From NCBI GenBank assembly GCA_046330315.1, contig JAXLSZ010000009.1, positions 62,001 through 126,000 of the forward strand: DNA of 64,000 nt, written 5' to 3'. Below are positions 42,756 through 50,787 of this stretch, in pieces. A program made the translations under genes and the position numbers. This DNA comes from JAXLSZ01 sp046330315 (GTDB lineage: Bacteria; Actinomycetota; Thermoleophilia; Solirubrobacterales; 70-9). A model generated the notes under the pieces. The model was not told the origin of the DNA. It searched no databases and saw only the letters and a program-made list of their open reading frames with translations. Within the stretch, counting starts at the first letter, position 1, and every line of letters begins with the position of its first letter.

Positions 42756-43553
42756 ATGCCCGGCTGGATGGCAGTCCCGCGCGGTTGGGTCGACTCGATG
42801 GGGGAGATCTCGCGGTTCTGCGCGATGGTCATCGGGCAGGTCTTCTCGGGTCGCGTCGTCAGGTTCTTCGGCGAGGCGCTGCGCCAGGCCGGGATCCTCA
42901 TCCTCGGCTCGACGATCGTGATCTGGGGGCTCGTCTTCATCCTCGGCCTGCAGTGCGGGATCGAGGGCGCCTACTTCAACCGCTCGGTCGGCGCTCCCGC
43001 CTACGCGGGCGTGTTCGCCGCCTGGTGCGACCTGCGGGAGGTGACCCCGTATGCCTTCGGCTACATGATGGCGGCCAAGGTCGGCACCGGGATCGTCGCC
43101 GAACTTGGCGCGATGAGGATCTCCGACGAGATCGACGCGCTGGAGGTGATGGGGGTTCCCCCGGTGACCTTCCTCGCGGCCACCCGGCTGCTCGGGGCCT
43201 GGATGGTCCTCCCCTTCATGTACGTGACCGCAGTGGGCATCGGGTTCTTCGCCAGCTGGCTGGCGGTGGTCAAGCAGATCGGCGACGTCTCCTCCGGTGG
43301 CTACCAGCTGATCTTCTGGATGTTCCAGAACCCGCCCGACCTCCTCTACTCGGTGATCAAGGGGATGACCATGTCAACGGTCATAGTCCTGGTCGGCTGC
43401 TACTACGGCTACACGGCCTCCGGAGGCCCGGTCGGAGTCGGAACCGCGACCGCGAAATCGATGGTCCTTAACATCGTCTTAGTCCACATCATCGGCATGC
43501 TCGGGACCCTGGTCTTCTGGGGCGCCAACCCGAGGGCGCCGATAGGAGGCTGA
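42756..43553 (+). CDS. MlaE/YrbE1B-type ABC permease
   Basis: 265 residues, paralogous to the preceding gene (KVGTGIVAELGAMRISDEID, EALEVMGVPPV-type helix, YYGYTASGGPVGVGTATAKS). The ATG follows the previous TAG with no gap. Two different permease chains side by side is the YrbE1A/YrbE1B arrangement of actinobacterial Mce transporters, which form a heterodimer. Confidence 0.9.
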   Translation: MPGWMAVPRGWVDSMGEISRFCAMVIGQVFSGRVVRFFGEALRQAGILILGSTIVIWGLVFILGLQCGIEGAYFNRSVGAPAYAGVFAAWCDLREVTPYAFGYMMAAKVGTGIVAELGAMRISDEIDALEVMGVPPVTFLAATRLLGAWMVLPFMYVTAVGIGFFASWLAVVKQIGDVSSGGYQLIFWMFQNPPDLLYSVIKGMTMSTVIVLVGCYYGYTASGGPVGVGTATAKSMVLNIVLVHIIGMLGTLVFWGANPRAPIGG

Positions 43554-43555
43554 AC

Positions 43556-44653
43556 ATGCAGGAGAACCCGGAAGCGCGACAGAACCCGGACGCGCCGGAG
43601 AGCCCGGAAGCGCAGCAGAGCCCGCAAGCGCCGAGTGGCGGCGAGGCGGCGGGCGCCGAGAGCGCCGCCGCCGAGGAGGCAGCGGCCGCGAGCCAGGACA
43701 CCTACGCCTTCGAGGAGGCCGAGAAGCGCGCCGACGCCGCCGGCACGCCTCCCAACGAGCCGCCGGCCGAGGGCGCCGGCGAGCGCTGGGTGGCCGAGGA
43801 CGGCGGGGTGCTGGGACGCGACTTCGTGATCCCCGGCGTCGATCCCAACGACGAGAACCCCTACCGCTGGCACACCGGCCGCAAGCGCGACCACGGCGGC
43901 ACCGACGCGATCGAGATCATCGACCTGGTCAAGCAGTTCGGGCGCACCCGGATCCTCAACGGCCTCAACCTCGGGCTGCCCGACGAGCAGATCTCGATGG
44001 TGCTGGGCCCCTCGGGCACCGGGAAGAGCGTGCTGATCAAGCACATCGTCGGCCTGCTCTACCCCGATTCCGGCGATGTCCTCGTGCACGGGGAGTCGAT
44101 CCCCAACATGACCGACGACGAACTCTTCGAGACCCGCAAGAAGTTCGGGCTGCTCTTCCAGGACGGGGCGCTGTTCGGCTCGATGAACATCTTCGACAAC
44201 GTCGCCTTCCCGCTGCGCCAGCACACCGACAAGGGCGAGGAGGAGATCGCCGAGATCTGCACCCGCCGGCTTCGCGAGGTCGGCCTCGGCGAGGCCCACT
44301 TCAAGATGCCGAACGAGCTCTCCGGCGGCATGCGCAAGCGGGCCGGATTCGCCCGCGCCCTCGTCCTCGACCCCGCGATCGTGATGTTCGACGAGCCCGA
44401 CTCGGGCCTCGACCCGGTGCGCACCGCGCTGCTCTGCGAGCTGATCCGCGAGGTCCACGAGGAGAGCGGAGGCTGCTACCTGGTGATCAGCCACGACCTC
44501 GGCACGGCGCGACGCATCGCCGACTTCATCGCCGTGCTGTGGAAGGGCAAGATCGTCGAGTCCGGGCCCAAGGAGGAGCTGTTCAACTCCGAGAACGAGT
44601 TCGTCAGCCAGTTCCTCAACGCCGACGTCCAGGGCCCGCTGGCGATGGACTGA
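43556..44653 (+). CDS. MlaF-like ABC ATP-binding protein
   Basis: 365 residues. The first 115 are acidic and Pro/Ala/Gln-rich (repeated EN-P-E-A patterns), probably disordered. The ATPase follows: Walker A GPSGTGKSVL, Q-loop LLFQDGALFGSM, signature ELSGGMRKRAGFARAL, Walker B IVMFDEPDSGLDP and switch His in VISHDLG. AGGAGG precedes the ATG. The operon lacks the MCE (MlaD-like) substrate proteins, which must be encoded elsewhere. Substrate class: lipids or steroids by family. Confidence 0.9.
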   Translation: MQENPEARQNPDAPESPEAQQSPQAPSGGEAAGAESAAAEEAAAASQDTYAFEEAEKRADAAGTPPNEPPAEGAGERWVAEDGGVLGRDFVIPGVDPNDENPYRWHTGRKRDHGGTDAIEIIDLVKQFGRTRILNGLNLGLPDEQISMVLGPSGTGKSVLIKHIVGLLYPDSGDVLVHGESIPNMTDDELFETRKKFGLLFQDGALFGSMNIFDNVAFPLRQHTDKGEEEIAEICTRRLREVGLGEAHFKMPNELSGGMRKRAGFARALVLDPAIVMFDEPDSGLDPVRTALLCELIREVHEESGGCYLVISHDLGTARRIADFIAVLWKGKIVESGPKEELFNSENEFVSQFLNADVQGPLAMD

Positions 44654-44788
44654 GGCCCCGGGCTCTCGAACCGGCCCGGTCGACGGGCCGCGTCCCGGGC
44701 GGGCCCTGAATCGACGGGCCGCGCCCCGCGCCGACCCGCGCCCCGGGCCGGCCGTGCCGGTCTTCGCGCCGCCTTAACGCTCGCGCCG

Positions 44789-44794
44789 TAGTCT
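44789..44794 (+). promoter_or_regulatory. -10 box, leaderless MMPL gene
   Basis: TAGTCT ends 7 nt before the GTG. The preceding 150 bp hold only a GACGGGCCGCG duplication. Confidence 0.45.
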
Positions 44795-44801
44795 TCCGCG
44801 G

Positions 44802-47549
44802 GTGAGAGCGGGAGAGAGGTTCGGGGCGCTGGCGGCGTGGGCCGCCCGGCACTCGCGGGTCGTGCTCGCGGTGGCGCTGGTGCTCGCGGCCGGGGCCGGG
44901 CTGGGGGCGTCCCGCCTGCACACCGAGGCCGGCGCCGACACCCTGGTTGACACCGGCTCGGAGAGCTACCGGGCCACCGAGCTGGTCCGCAGGCACTTCG
45001 GCGAGGACCCCGTCGTGGTGCTGGCGAGGGGGGATCTGCGCAACCTGCTGCTGACCCCCAACCTCGGACAGCTCCTGCGCCTGGAGGGCTGCCTGGCCGG
45101 CAACCCCCCGCAGGGGGCGAAGCCGATCCCGGGCCCCTGCGCGGAGATCGCCCGCCTCCGTCCCGTCGAGTTCCTCTCCGGCCCCGCGACCTTCCTCAAC
45201 CAGGCGGTGATCGGGATCGACCGCCAGCTCGGCCGCCGCCTGGCGATCGCCAGGCGGCGGGCGCGGCGGACGGCCTTCGCCGTGGCTGCACGGGCCCGGG
45301 CGCAGGGCCTGAGCCGGGCCGAGGCGCAGACGCTGGGCGGCCAGGCGGCGGTCGCCGTGATGCAGGAGTTCCAGCGCAGCCTGCTCAGCGCGGCGGCCCG
45401 CTACGGGATCACCAGCCTGCCGAAGCTCACCGACCGCGCCTTCGTCTCCCGGGTGGTCTTCGACCTGCGGCAGACCGGCGGCACCCCGAAGGCGAAACTG
45501 GCCTACCTCTTCCCCGACCGCAACGCGGCCGAGATCGTCATCCGCCTTCGCCCCGACCTCACGGCGTCCGAGCGCCACCGGGCGATCGGGCTGATCGACC
45601 GCGCGGTCCACGACACCACGCCGCGCAAGGCCTGCGCGGACGGGCGCAGGCCGGCCCCCTGCTTCGCGCTGGACGGCGGCAGCTACGTGGTCTCCGGCGC
45701 GCCGGTCGTGGTGGACGGCCTCGCCGGGATCCTCCGGGAGGCGCTGCTCGTCCTGTTCGCGGTAGCCGTGGCGGTGATGGCGCTGACGCTGCTCGCCGTC
45801 TTCCGCAGCCGCATGCGGCTGCTCCCGCTCGCCGTCGCGCTCGCCGCCGCCGCGATCACCTTCGGGCTTTTCGGCGCGCTGGGCGGATCGCTGACCATGG
45901 GCTCGATCGCCGTCCTCCCGGTGCTGATCGGCCTCGCGGTGGACTACTCGATCCAGTTCCAGGCCCGTTTCGGGGAGGCCCTCGCCGGCGGGGCCGGGGG
46001 CGGAAGGGCCGTCCGCCTTGCGGCCACCCGGGGCGGGCCGGTGATCGGCACCGCCTGCCTGGCCACCGCCGCCGGCTTCGCGGTCCTCCAGCTCTCGCCC
46101 AGCCCGATGGTCCGCGGGTTCGGGCTGATGCTGGTGGTTGGGATCGCGGTCGCTTTCGGGCTGGCGCTGACCGCCGGCTTCGCGGCGCTCTCCCTGGGCG
46201 GGGCCCGGCCCGGCCGGGCGGGCGGCGAGGGCGAGCGGGCGGGCAGGGCCGGGGCCGAGGGTCGGCGGGCGGGCGGGGCGGGATCGCCTCCCGGAAGGCC
46301 TGCGGTCCAGGACGGACCCCGCCCCGCCCGGGGCGGACTCCGCACCGCCGAGCGCTTCTGGCAGCGGGCCGTCGCGGTCTGCGTCGCCGCTCCCGGCCGC
46401 GTTCTGGCGATCGGGCTGCTGCTGGCGGCGTGCGGCTGGGTCGCCGGCACGCGGATCGGCACGGTCTCCGACGTCCGCAAGCTGGTTCCGGCGGACCTCT
46501 CCGCGGTCCGCAGCCTCAACCAGCTGCAGCGCGCCACCGGGGTCTCCGGCGAGCTCGACGTGGCGATCCGCAGCGACGATCCCACCGATCCCGCGCTGAT
46601 CTCCTGGATGGGCGACTTCAAGCGCCGGGTCCTCGCCGGCAACGGCTTCGGCGGGCGCTTCGCGAGCTGTCGCGGGGCGCAGATCTGTCCCGGCCCGGCG
46701 CTCTCGGACTTCCTCGGGTCGCCCCCGCAGGCCTCCCGCGCCGAGGTCAGGGAGCTGATCGCGGCGCTCCCCTCCTACGATCTGCGGGCCGTTCTCTCGC
46801 CGGCCACCGGCGGCGGGAGGATCGGCAACGTCGCCCTGATCTCCTTCGGGATCAGGGCCCAGTCACTCGAGGGCCAGCAGGCCCTGATCGACAGGGTCCG
46901 CTCGGAGGTCGATCCTCCCGGTCCCGGGAACGGGCCGCCGGCGGGCACCGAGGTCCACCTCGCCGGGCTCCCGGTCCTCGCGGCCGAGTCGGCCACCGGG
47001 ATCTCGCGCAGCCGCTACTGGCTGACCCTGGCCGGGATCGTCGCGGTGGCGCTCGTGCTGCTGGGCGTCTATCGCTCCGCCTCCCGGGCCCTGGCCCCGC
47101 TGGTCCCGATCGTCCTCGCTACCGGCTGGTCGTCGCTGATCCTCGCCGCCATGGGCATTCCCCTGAACCCGATGTCGGCGGCGCTGGGGGTGCTGGTGAT
47201 CGCGATCGGCACCGAGTTCAGCGTCATCCTCGCCGCCCGCTACCACGAGGAGCGCCGCGGCGGGAACTCGCCCGGGGAGGCGCTGCGACGGGCCTACTCG
47301 CGCACCGGCGCGGCGGTGCTCGCCTCGGGCATCACCGCGATCGCCGGGTTCGCGGTGCTGATCGCCAGCGACATCAGGATGCTGCGCGACTTCGGCCTGG
47401 TGACCGTCGTCGACCTCACGGTCGCCCTGGCGGGGGTGATGCTGTTGCTGCCCGCCGCGCTGGTCTGGGCGGAGAGCGGGTTCGAGGTCAGCGGCGTCCC
47501 GCTTCCCCGGCGGCTCGCCGCGCTGCGGCCGGGCGCGGCCCGCCGCTGA
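44802..47549 (+). CDS. MMPL/RND-family exporter
   Basis: 915 residues in two homologous halves, each with one helix, a large exported loop and five helices. The proton-relay Asp-Tyr pair of MmpL proteins is present in the first half (GLAVDYSIQFQARFGEA), while the second half has Glu-Phe instead (AIGTEFSVILAARYHEER). A Gly/Arg/Ala-rich stretch near residues 465-500 links the halves and looks like a decayed tandem repeat. It follows the MlaE/MlaF operon; both systems move lipids or hydrophobic compounds, so a shared role in envelope lipid export is plausible. The next gene begins 3 nt later. Confidence 0.88.
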   Translation: MRAGERFGALAAWAARHSRVVLAVALVLAAGAGLGASRLHTEAGADTLVDTGSESYRATELVRRHFGEDPVVVLARGDLRNLLLTPNLGQLLRLEGCLAGNPPQGAKPIPGPCAEIARLRPVEFLSGPATFLNQAVIGIDRQLGRRLAIARRRARRTAFAVAARARAQGLSRAEAQTLGGQAAVAVMQEFQRSLLSAAARYGITSLPKLTDRAFVSRVVFDLRQTGGTPKAKLAYLFPDRNAAEIVIRLRPDLTASERHRAIGLIDRAVHDTTPRKACADGRRPAPCFALDGGSYVVSGAPVVVDGLAGILREALLVLFAVAVAVMALTLLAVFRSRMRLLPLAVALAAAAITFGLFGALGGSLTMGSIAVLPVLIGLAVDYSIQFQARFGEALAGGAGGGRAVRLAATRGGPVIGTACLATAAGFAVLQLSPSPMVRGFGLMLVVGIAVAFGLALTAGFAALSLGGARPGRAGGEGERAGRAGAEGRRAGGAGSPPGRPAVQDGPRPARGGLRTAERFWQRAVAVCVAAPGRVLAIGLLLAACGWVAGTRIGTVSDVRKLVPADLSAVRSLNQLQRATGVSGELDVAIRSDDPTDPALISWMGDFKRRVLAGNGFGGRFASCRGAQICPGPALSDFLGSPPQASRAEVRELIAALPSYDLRAVLSPATGGGRIGNVALISFGIRAQSLEGQQALIDRVRSEVDPPGPGNGPPAGTEVHLAGLPVLAAESATGISRSRYWLTLAGIVAVALVLLGVYRSASRALAPLVPIVLATGWSSLILAAMGIPLNPMSAALGVLVIAIGTEFSVILAARYHEERRGGNSPGEALRRAYSRTGAAVLASGITAIAGFAVLIASDIRMLRDFGLVTVVDLTVALAGVMLLLPAALVWAESGFEVSGVPLPRRLAALRPGAARR

Positions 47550-47552
47550 GCG

Positions 47553-48254
47553 ATGGCGCGGGGGCGCCGAACCCTGGGCCCGAACCCGCGAGCCGGCGGC
47601 CGCTACTCGCTGATCGTCGGCGCCGCCTTCCTGGCGATCGCCGTCGTGGCCCTGGTCAACCTCGTCACCACCCGCGGCTCGGGAACCCTTGGCATCGACG
47701 CCCAGTCGTCGGGCTGGCCGCTGCCGGAGTTCGCCGTGCCCCGCGCCGCGAGCGATCTCGAGGGCGACGCCAACATCGCCCAGGACGACTGCGAGACCTC
47801 CCAGCTTCCCTGCCCCGCCGACGCCCGGCGGACGCCGGCCTGCCGGGTCGAGGGCGCCGACGTGATCCGGGTCTGTGACTTCTTCGATCGGCCCCTGGTG
47901 ATCTCGTTCTGGTTCACGAAGGGCGGGGACTGCGAGGCCCAGCAGGACGTCGTCGACGCGGTCTACCGGCGCTACCGTGGCCGGGTGAGCTTCCTCTCGA
48001 TCGACGTCCGCGACGACCGGGACACGGTCCGCGAGCTGATCGAGCAGCGCGGCTGGACGATGCCGGTCGGCTACGACCACGACGGCGCGGTGGCCAACCT
48101 CTACCGGGTGGGGGGCTGCCCGACCTTCGCCTACGTCTATCCGGGCGGAATCCTCAGCGACGCGGGCATCGGCCGGCTCGGCTACCGGGAGCTGGCGGCT
48201 CGGGTGCGCGCGCTGATCGCGGCGACTCGCCGCAGGGCGGCCGCGAATCGCTGA
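47553..48254 (+). CDS. Membrane-anchored thioredoxin-fold protein (TlpA/AhpC-like)
   Basis: 233 residues, one N-terminal membrane helix (YSLIVGAAFLAIAVVALVNL), then an exported thioredoxin fold. The usual CxxC is replaced by a single Cys (SFWFTKGGDCEAQQDVV), and the cis-Pro loop GGCPTFAYVYPGG has its own Cys. Another pair lies in DDCETSQLPCPADAR and CRVEGADVIRVCDF. Disulfide isomerisation is therefore not assured; it may be a structural or peroxiredoxin-like variant. Starts 3 nt after the MMPL stop. Confidence 0.7.
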   Translation: MARGRRTLGPNPRAGGRYSLIVGAAFLAIAVVALVNLVTTRGSGTLGIDAQSSGWPLPEFAVPRAASDLEGDANIAQDDCETSQLPCPADARRTPACRVEGADVIRVCDFFDRPLVISFWFTKGGDCEAQQDVVDAVYRRYRGRVSFLSIDVRDDRDTVRELIEQRGWTMPVGYDHDGAVANLYRVGGCPTFAYVYPGGILSDAGIGRLGYRELAARVRALIAATRRRAAANR

Positions 48255-48303
48255 GACGCCGGTCCCCGAGCCCGCCGCCGAGCGCGGGTGGATCTCCCCG
48301 GCC

Positions 48304-48924
48304 GTGGCCGAGGAGTTCCCCGGCCTGGGGCTGGCCTGGCTGCAGGTGGAGGGTCCGTCCGACCGCAGCCCGGAGGCGCTGCGGGCTCAGCTTCGCCGGC
48401 TCTCGGACCGCTTCATGGGCTCCCACGCGATCCACCTCCGGGAGCGGCCGATCCCCTGGGCCTACCGGGTCTTCTTCCGCCAGATCGGCCTCGACCCCGA
48501 CCGCGACCGCACCCCCGTCGAGGCCCTCGCCCTGGAGCGGATGAGGGCGGGCGCCTTCAAGAGCCGCAGCCGCCTGGACGACGCTCTGACGATCGCGATC
48601 GTCGAGACCGGGGTGGCGCTGCGCGCCTTCGACGCCGAGCGGCTGGAGGGGCCGCCGGGAATCCGCGAGTCGGCGCCCGGGGAGGGGCTGGAGGGGCGCC
48701 GGGGGGATCTCGCCGTCGGCTCGCTGGTGATCTGCGACGAGCGCCGGCCGGTGGCGCTGCTCTTCGGGGAGACGGCGGAGGGCAGGGGGGTGGATCCGGC
48801 CACGCGGAGGATCCTGCTCGCCTCGGTGGCGGTGGCCGGCGTCCCGGCGATCGCCGTCGAGGAGGCGCTGTGGATGGCCTCCTCGCTGATCGGCACCGGC
48901 CGCGGTGCAGGGCGGGCGCGTTGA
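48304..48924 (+). CDS. B3/B4-domain protein (PheT tRNA-editing-like)
   Basis: 206 residues matching the free-standing B3/B4 domain of phenylalanyl-tRNA synthetase beta: HAIHLRERPIPWAYRVFFRQIGLDPDRDRTPVEAL, split around residues 41-75, is the diagnostic stretch (pattern P-x-x-x-A-Y-R-x-F-x-R-x-x-G). Stand-alone members are proposed to edit mischarged tRNA or bind amino acids. The GTG is the first in-frame start after a stop; it lies 49 nt after the thioredoxin-fold gene, same strand. Confidence 0.78.
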   Translation: MAEEFPGLGLAWLQVEGPSDRSPEALRAQLRRLSDRFMGSHAIHLRERPIPWAYRVFFRQIGLDPDRDRTPVEALALERMRAGAFKSRSRLDDALTIAIVETGVALRAFDAERLEGPPGIRESAPGEGLEGRRGDLAVGSLVICDERRPVALLFGETAEGRGVDPATRRILLASVAVAGVPAIAVEEALWMASSLIGTGRGAGRAR

Positions 48925-48943
48925 TCGCGGCACCGGCGCGCTC

Positions 48944-48949
48944 TAGAAT
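48944..48949 (+). promoter_or_regulatory. -10 box before conserved hypothetical gene
   Basis: TAGAAT ends 9 nt before the ATG, with GCGGAGG in between, directly before the start codon. Confidence 0.45.
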
Positions 48950-48958
48950 GCGCGGAGG

Positions 48959-49525
48959 ATGGGTCCCAACGTCGCCATCCCGGCCCGGGGCGGGACCCGG
49001 GCGAAGGCCGCCCCGGCGGCGCCCGAGCGCGATGCCACCCGGCCGTGGCAGGGCGAGCTCGAATCGGCGCTGGGGGCCGACACCGCCGCCGCCCGCGCCG
49101 AGCTCCGCCGCCAGATAGCCCGCCTCGAGGCCTGCCTGGCCGCCACCTTCGGGGAGGCCTTCCCCCGCCGGGGGTTGGATTGGAGCGTGCCGGCTCCGGG
49201 CGGGCCGAGGCTTCTGGGGATCGGCGAGCTCGAGGAGGTCCGCGACGGCCTCGCCGCGCGTGTCGCCGAGGCCGGGAGGGCCCTGGTCGAGCGCACCGAG
49301 GCCGAGCGGGCCAACCGGGATCTGCTGGAGCGGATGATCGCCCACCCCGAGCGCCACAGGTGGCTGCGGATCTCGCGCAGCGACATCGGCGAGCCCGGCT
49401 GCGGCCACTGGCACTCGCGGCCGCGCTTCGGCCTGCTGGGAATGCTGCTCGGCTGGTGGAGGGTGAGGGTTTCCTCGGGTTGTCCGTTAGCCGGGGGGCG
49501 CCGCGCCGCGGCGTCCCGCCCCTGA
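48959..49525 (+). CDS. Hypothetical coiled-coil protein
   Basis: 188 residues. I do not recognise a family. Residues 35-65 and 95-130 are helical with heptad character (ARAELRRQIARLEACLA, EEVRDGLAARVAEAGRALVE). The last third has a compact Trp/Cys/His segment (GEPGCGHWHSRPRFGLLGMLLGWWRVRVSSG). The protein is soluble and has no signal peptide. Followed by a small membrane-protein gene 28 bp downstream. Confidence 0.6.
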   Translation: MGPNVAIPARGGTRAKAAPAAPERDATRPWQGELESALGADTAAARAELRRQIARLEACLAATFGEAFPRRGLDWSVPAPGGPRLLGIGELEEVRDGLAARVAEAGRALVERTEAERANRDLLERMIAHPERHRWLRISRSDIGEPGCGHWHSRPRFGLLGMLLGWWRVRVSSGCPLAGGRRAAASRP

Positions 49526-49553
49526 CCGCGCAGCCGAGCCACCCGGAACCCTG

Positions 49554-50138
49554 ATGGCCCGCTCACGCCGGAAGCGACGGCGCAAGGCGCGCGGTCCACG
49601 GCCGCAGGGAGGGTCCGCGACGCCGGCCGGGAAGGCCCGCGGCGGGGAGGGAGCCGGGCGCGCCGGGAAGGCGCCGCCGCCCCCCTCCGCGGGGACCGGG
49701 CTTGCGGGCGGAGATCCGCGCCCCCCGGCCGCCTCGGCGGGGACCGGGCGCGCGGGCGGCGACCCGCGCCCCCCGGCCCCCTGGGGCTCGTTCCCCCTCC
49801 AGGAATTGGTGGTGCTGGTCGCCCTGGTGATGCTGGGGTTCGGGATCTTCGCAGCGAACCCCACGGCGCTGGTGGTCGGCGTGGTGCTGGGTTGCCTGGG
49901 CGGCCTCGAACTCGCGATCCGCGAGCACCTCGCGGGCTACCGCTCGCACACCACCCTGCTCGCCGGGGCCGCCTTCGTGCTCACGGTGGGGCTGCTCTAC
50001 TACGCCGCCCACCTGGTCCTGCTCACCTGCCTGCTGGCCGGGGCAGCCGTCTTCGCCGCCCTCTTCTGGCTGCTCCGCCGGGCCTTCCGGAGAGCCTCCG
50101 GGGGGCTCTCCTTCAGGGCCGGCGGGCTGTGGGGCTGA
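49554..50138 (+). CDS. Small membrane protein with basic, repeat-bearing N-terminus
   Basis: 194 residues. Residues 1-15 are nearly all Arg/Lys (SRRKRRRKARG). Residues 45-76 hold two copies of a 16-residue unit (SAGTGLAGGDPRPPAA), encoded by a 48-bp direct repeat. Four membrane helices fill 80-180 (LVVLVALVMLGFGIFAANPT, HTTLLAGAAFVLTVGLLYYA). No family recognised. Confidence 0.65.
   Translation: MARSRRKRRRKARGPRPQGGSATPAGKARGGEGAGRAGKAPPPPSAGTGLAGGDPRPPAASAGTGRAGGDPRPPAPWGSFPLQELVVLVALVMLGFGIFAANPTALVVGVVLGCLGGLELAIREHLAGYRSHTTLLAGAAFVLTVGLLYYAAHLVLLTCLLAGAAVFAALFWLLRRAFRRASGGLSFRAGGLWG
49691..49790. repeat. 48-bp direct repeat (coding)
   Basis: GGGGACCGGG starts copies at 49691 and 49739. 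The unit is 16 codons and keeps the frame of the membrane protein. Confidence 0.85.
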
Positions 50139-50145
50139 TCGGCTG

Positions 50146-50517
50146 CTAGGCGACCAGCGCCGCAGCGGCCAGGGGGGAGACCCTTGCACCGAGCTCGGCG
50201 GCCAGCATCGCCCGCTGGCGGGCGGTGAGCGTGCCGACCCGCTTGTTCTCGGAGAGGGCCAGGGTCGAGAGGAACTTTCGGGCCCGGGTCCTGCCCCAGC
50301 GCCGCTGCGCGGTGAGCAGCTCGGCGAGGGTCATGCTCTCCGTCTCCCAGCGCGGCTCGCGGACGACCTCGGTGACGCTCATCTGGCCTGCTGCGATCGC
50401 CCGCTTCAGAGCAGCCCGGGCGAGACGGACGCGGTTTGCCTGAGCGAGGGCCTGCATGTGCTGGGGGGCCTGGTTCGGCGCCTCTAGCTGGGCAGCGGCG
50501 ATCGATGCAGCAGTCAC
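50146..50517 (-). CDS. mihF: mIHF-like nucleoid-associated protein
   Basis: About 123 residues resembling the actinobacterial integration host factor (H2TH fold, not the alpha/beta IHF of enterobacteria): NRVRLARAALKRAIAAGQM, then VVREPRWETESMTLAELL, RRWGRTRARKFLSTLALSEN and GTLTARQRAMLAAELG. It bends DNA without sequence specificity. The GTG is chosen for GGGAGGA six nt upstream; the GTG two codons earlier is too close to that site. A leader of about 115 nt with repeated structure precedes it. Confidence 0.78.
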   Translation of the reverse strand: MTAASIAAAQLEAPNQAPQHMQALAQANRVRLARAALKRAIAAGQMSVTEVVREPRWETESMTLAELLTAQRRWGRTRARKFLSTLALSENKRVGTLTARQRAMLAAELGARVSPLAAAALVA

Positions 50518-50634
50518 TGGCACTCCTCCCTTCCGAGGGTCAGGTAGCTGGGGGTATCTCTCTCTCGCCGCCTGACCGGGAGGGCCACGTGGGGCCGATC
50601 CTCTCTCGTCGCCTGCCCCCGGGGGTGTGCGGCG
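50518..50634 (-). promoter_or_regulatory. Structured 5' leader of the mIHF gene
   Basis: From the -10 TAGGTT (50646-50641) with -35 TTGGCG (50670-50665, 18-bp spacing), the leader holds two similar units. Unit 1 is GGGGC...GCCCC around AGGCGACGAGAGAGGAT. Unit 2 is GGTCAGG...CCTGACC around CGGCGAGAGAGAGAT. Unit 2 ends next to the GGGAGGA ribosome-binding site. This may be a regulatory RNA; I do not match it to a known class. Confidence 0.45.
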
Positions 50635-50732
50635 CGGACGAACCTAGTCCTTTTTCCCGCGGCGCGCCAACCGGACGCCGCGAGGTGGACGTTCGTCGGT
50701 CGCTAAGAGCAACAATTTCGAAACAACTCGAG

Positions 50733-50751
50733 CTTGTCCAAATTGGACAAG
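50733..50751. promoter_or_regulatory. 19-bp perfect palindrome
   Basis: CTTGTCCAA-A-TTGGACAAG: 9-bp arms with a single central base, in an AT-rich island upstream of the mIHF promoter. It has the form of an operator for a dimeric regulator. Confidence 0.55.
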
Positions 50752-50754
50752 GGC

Positions 50755-50774
50755 GAAACTCCCCCCTTTGGGGG
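50755..50774 (-). terminator. Hairpin after the SPT-like gene
   Basis: Minus-strand CCCCC-AAA-GGGGGG followed by AGTTTCG, 14 bp after the stop of the SPT-like gene. The short T-run makes it a weak intrinsic terminator. Confidence 0.5.
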
Positions 50775-50787
50775 ATGCCGGGCCCGA

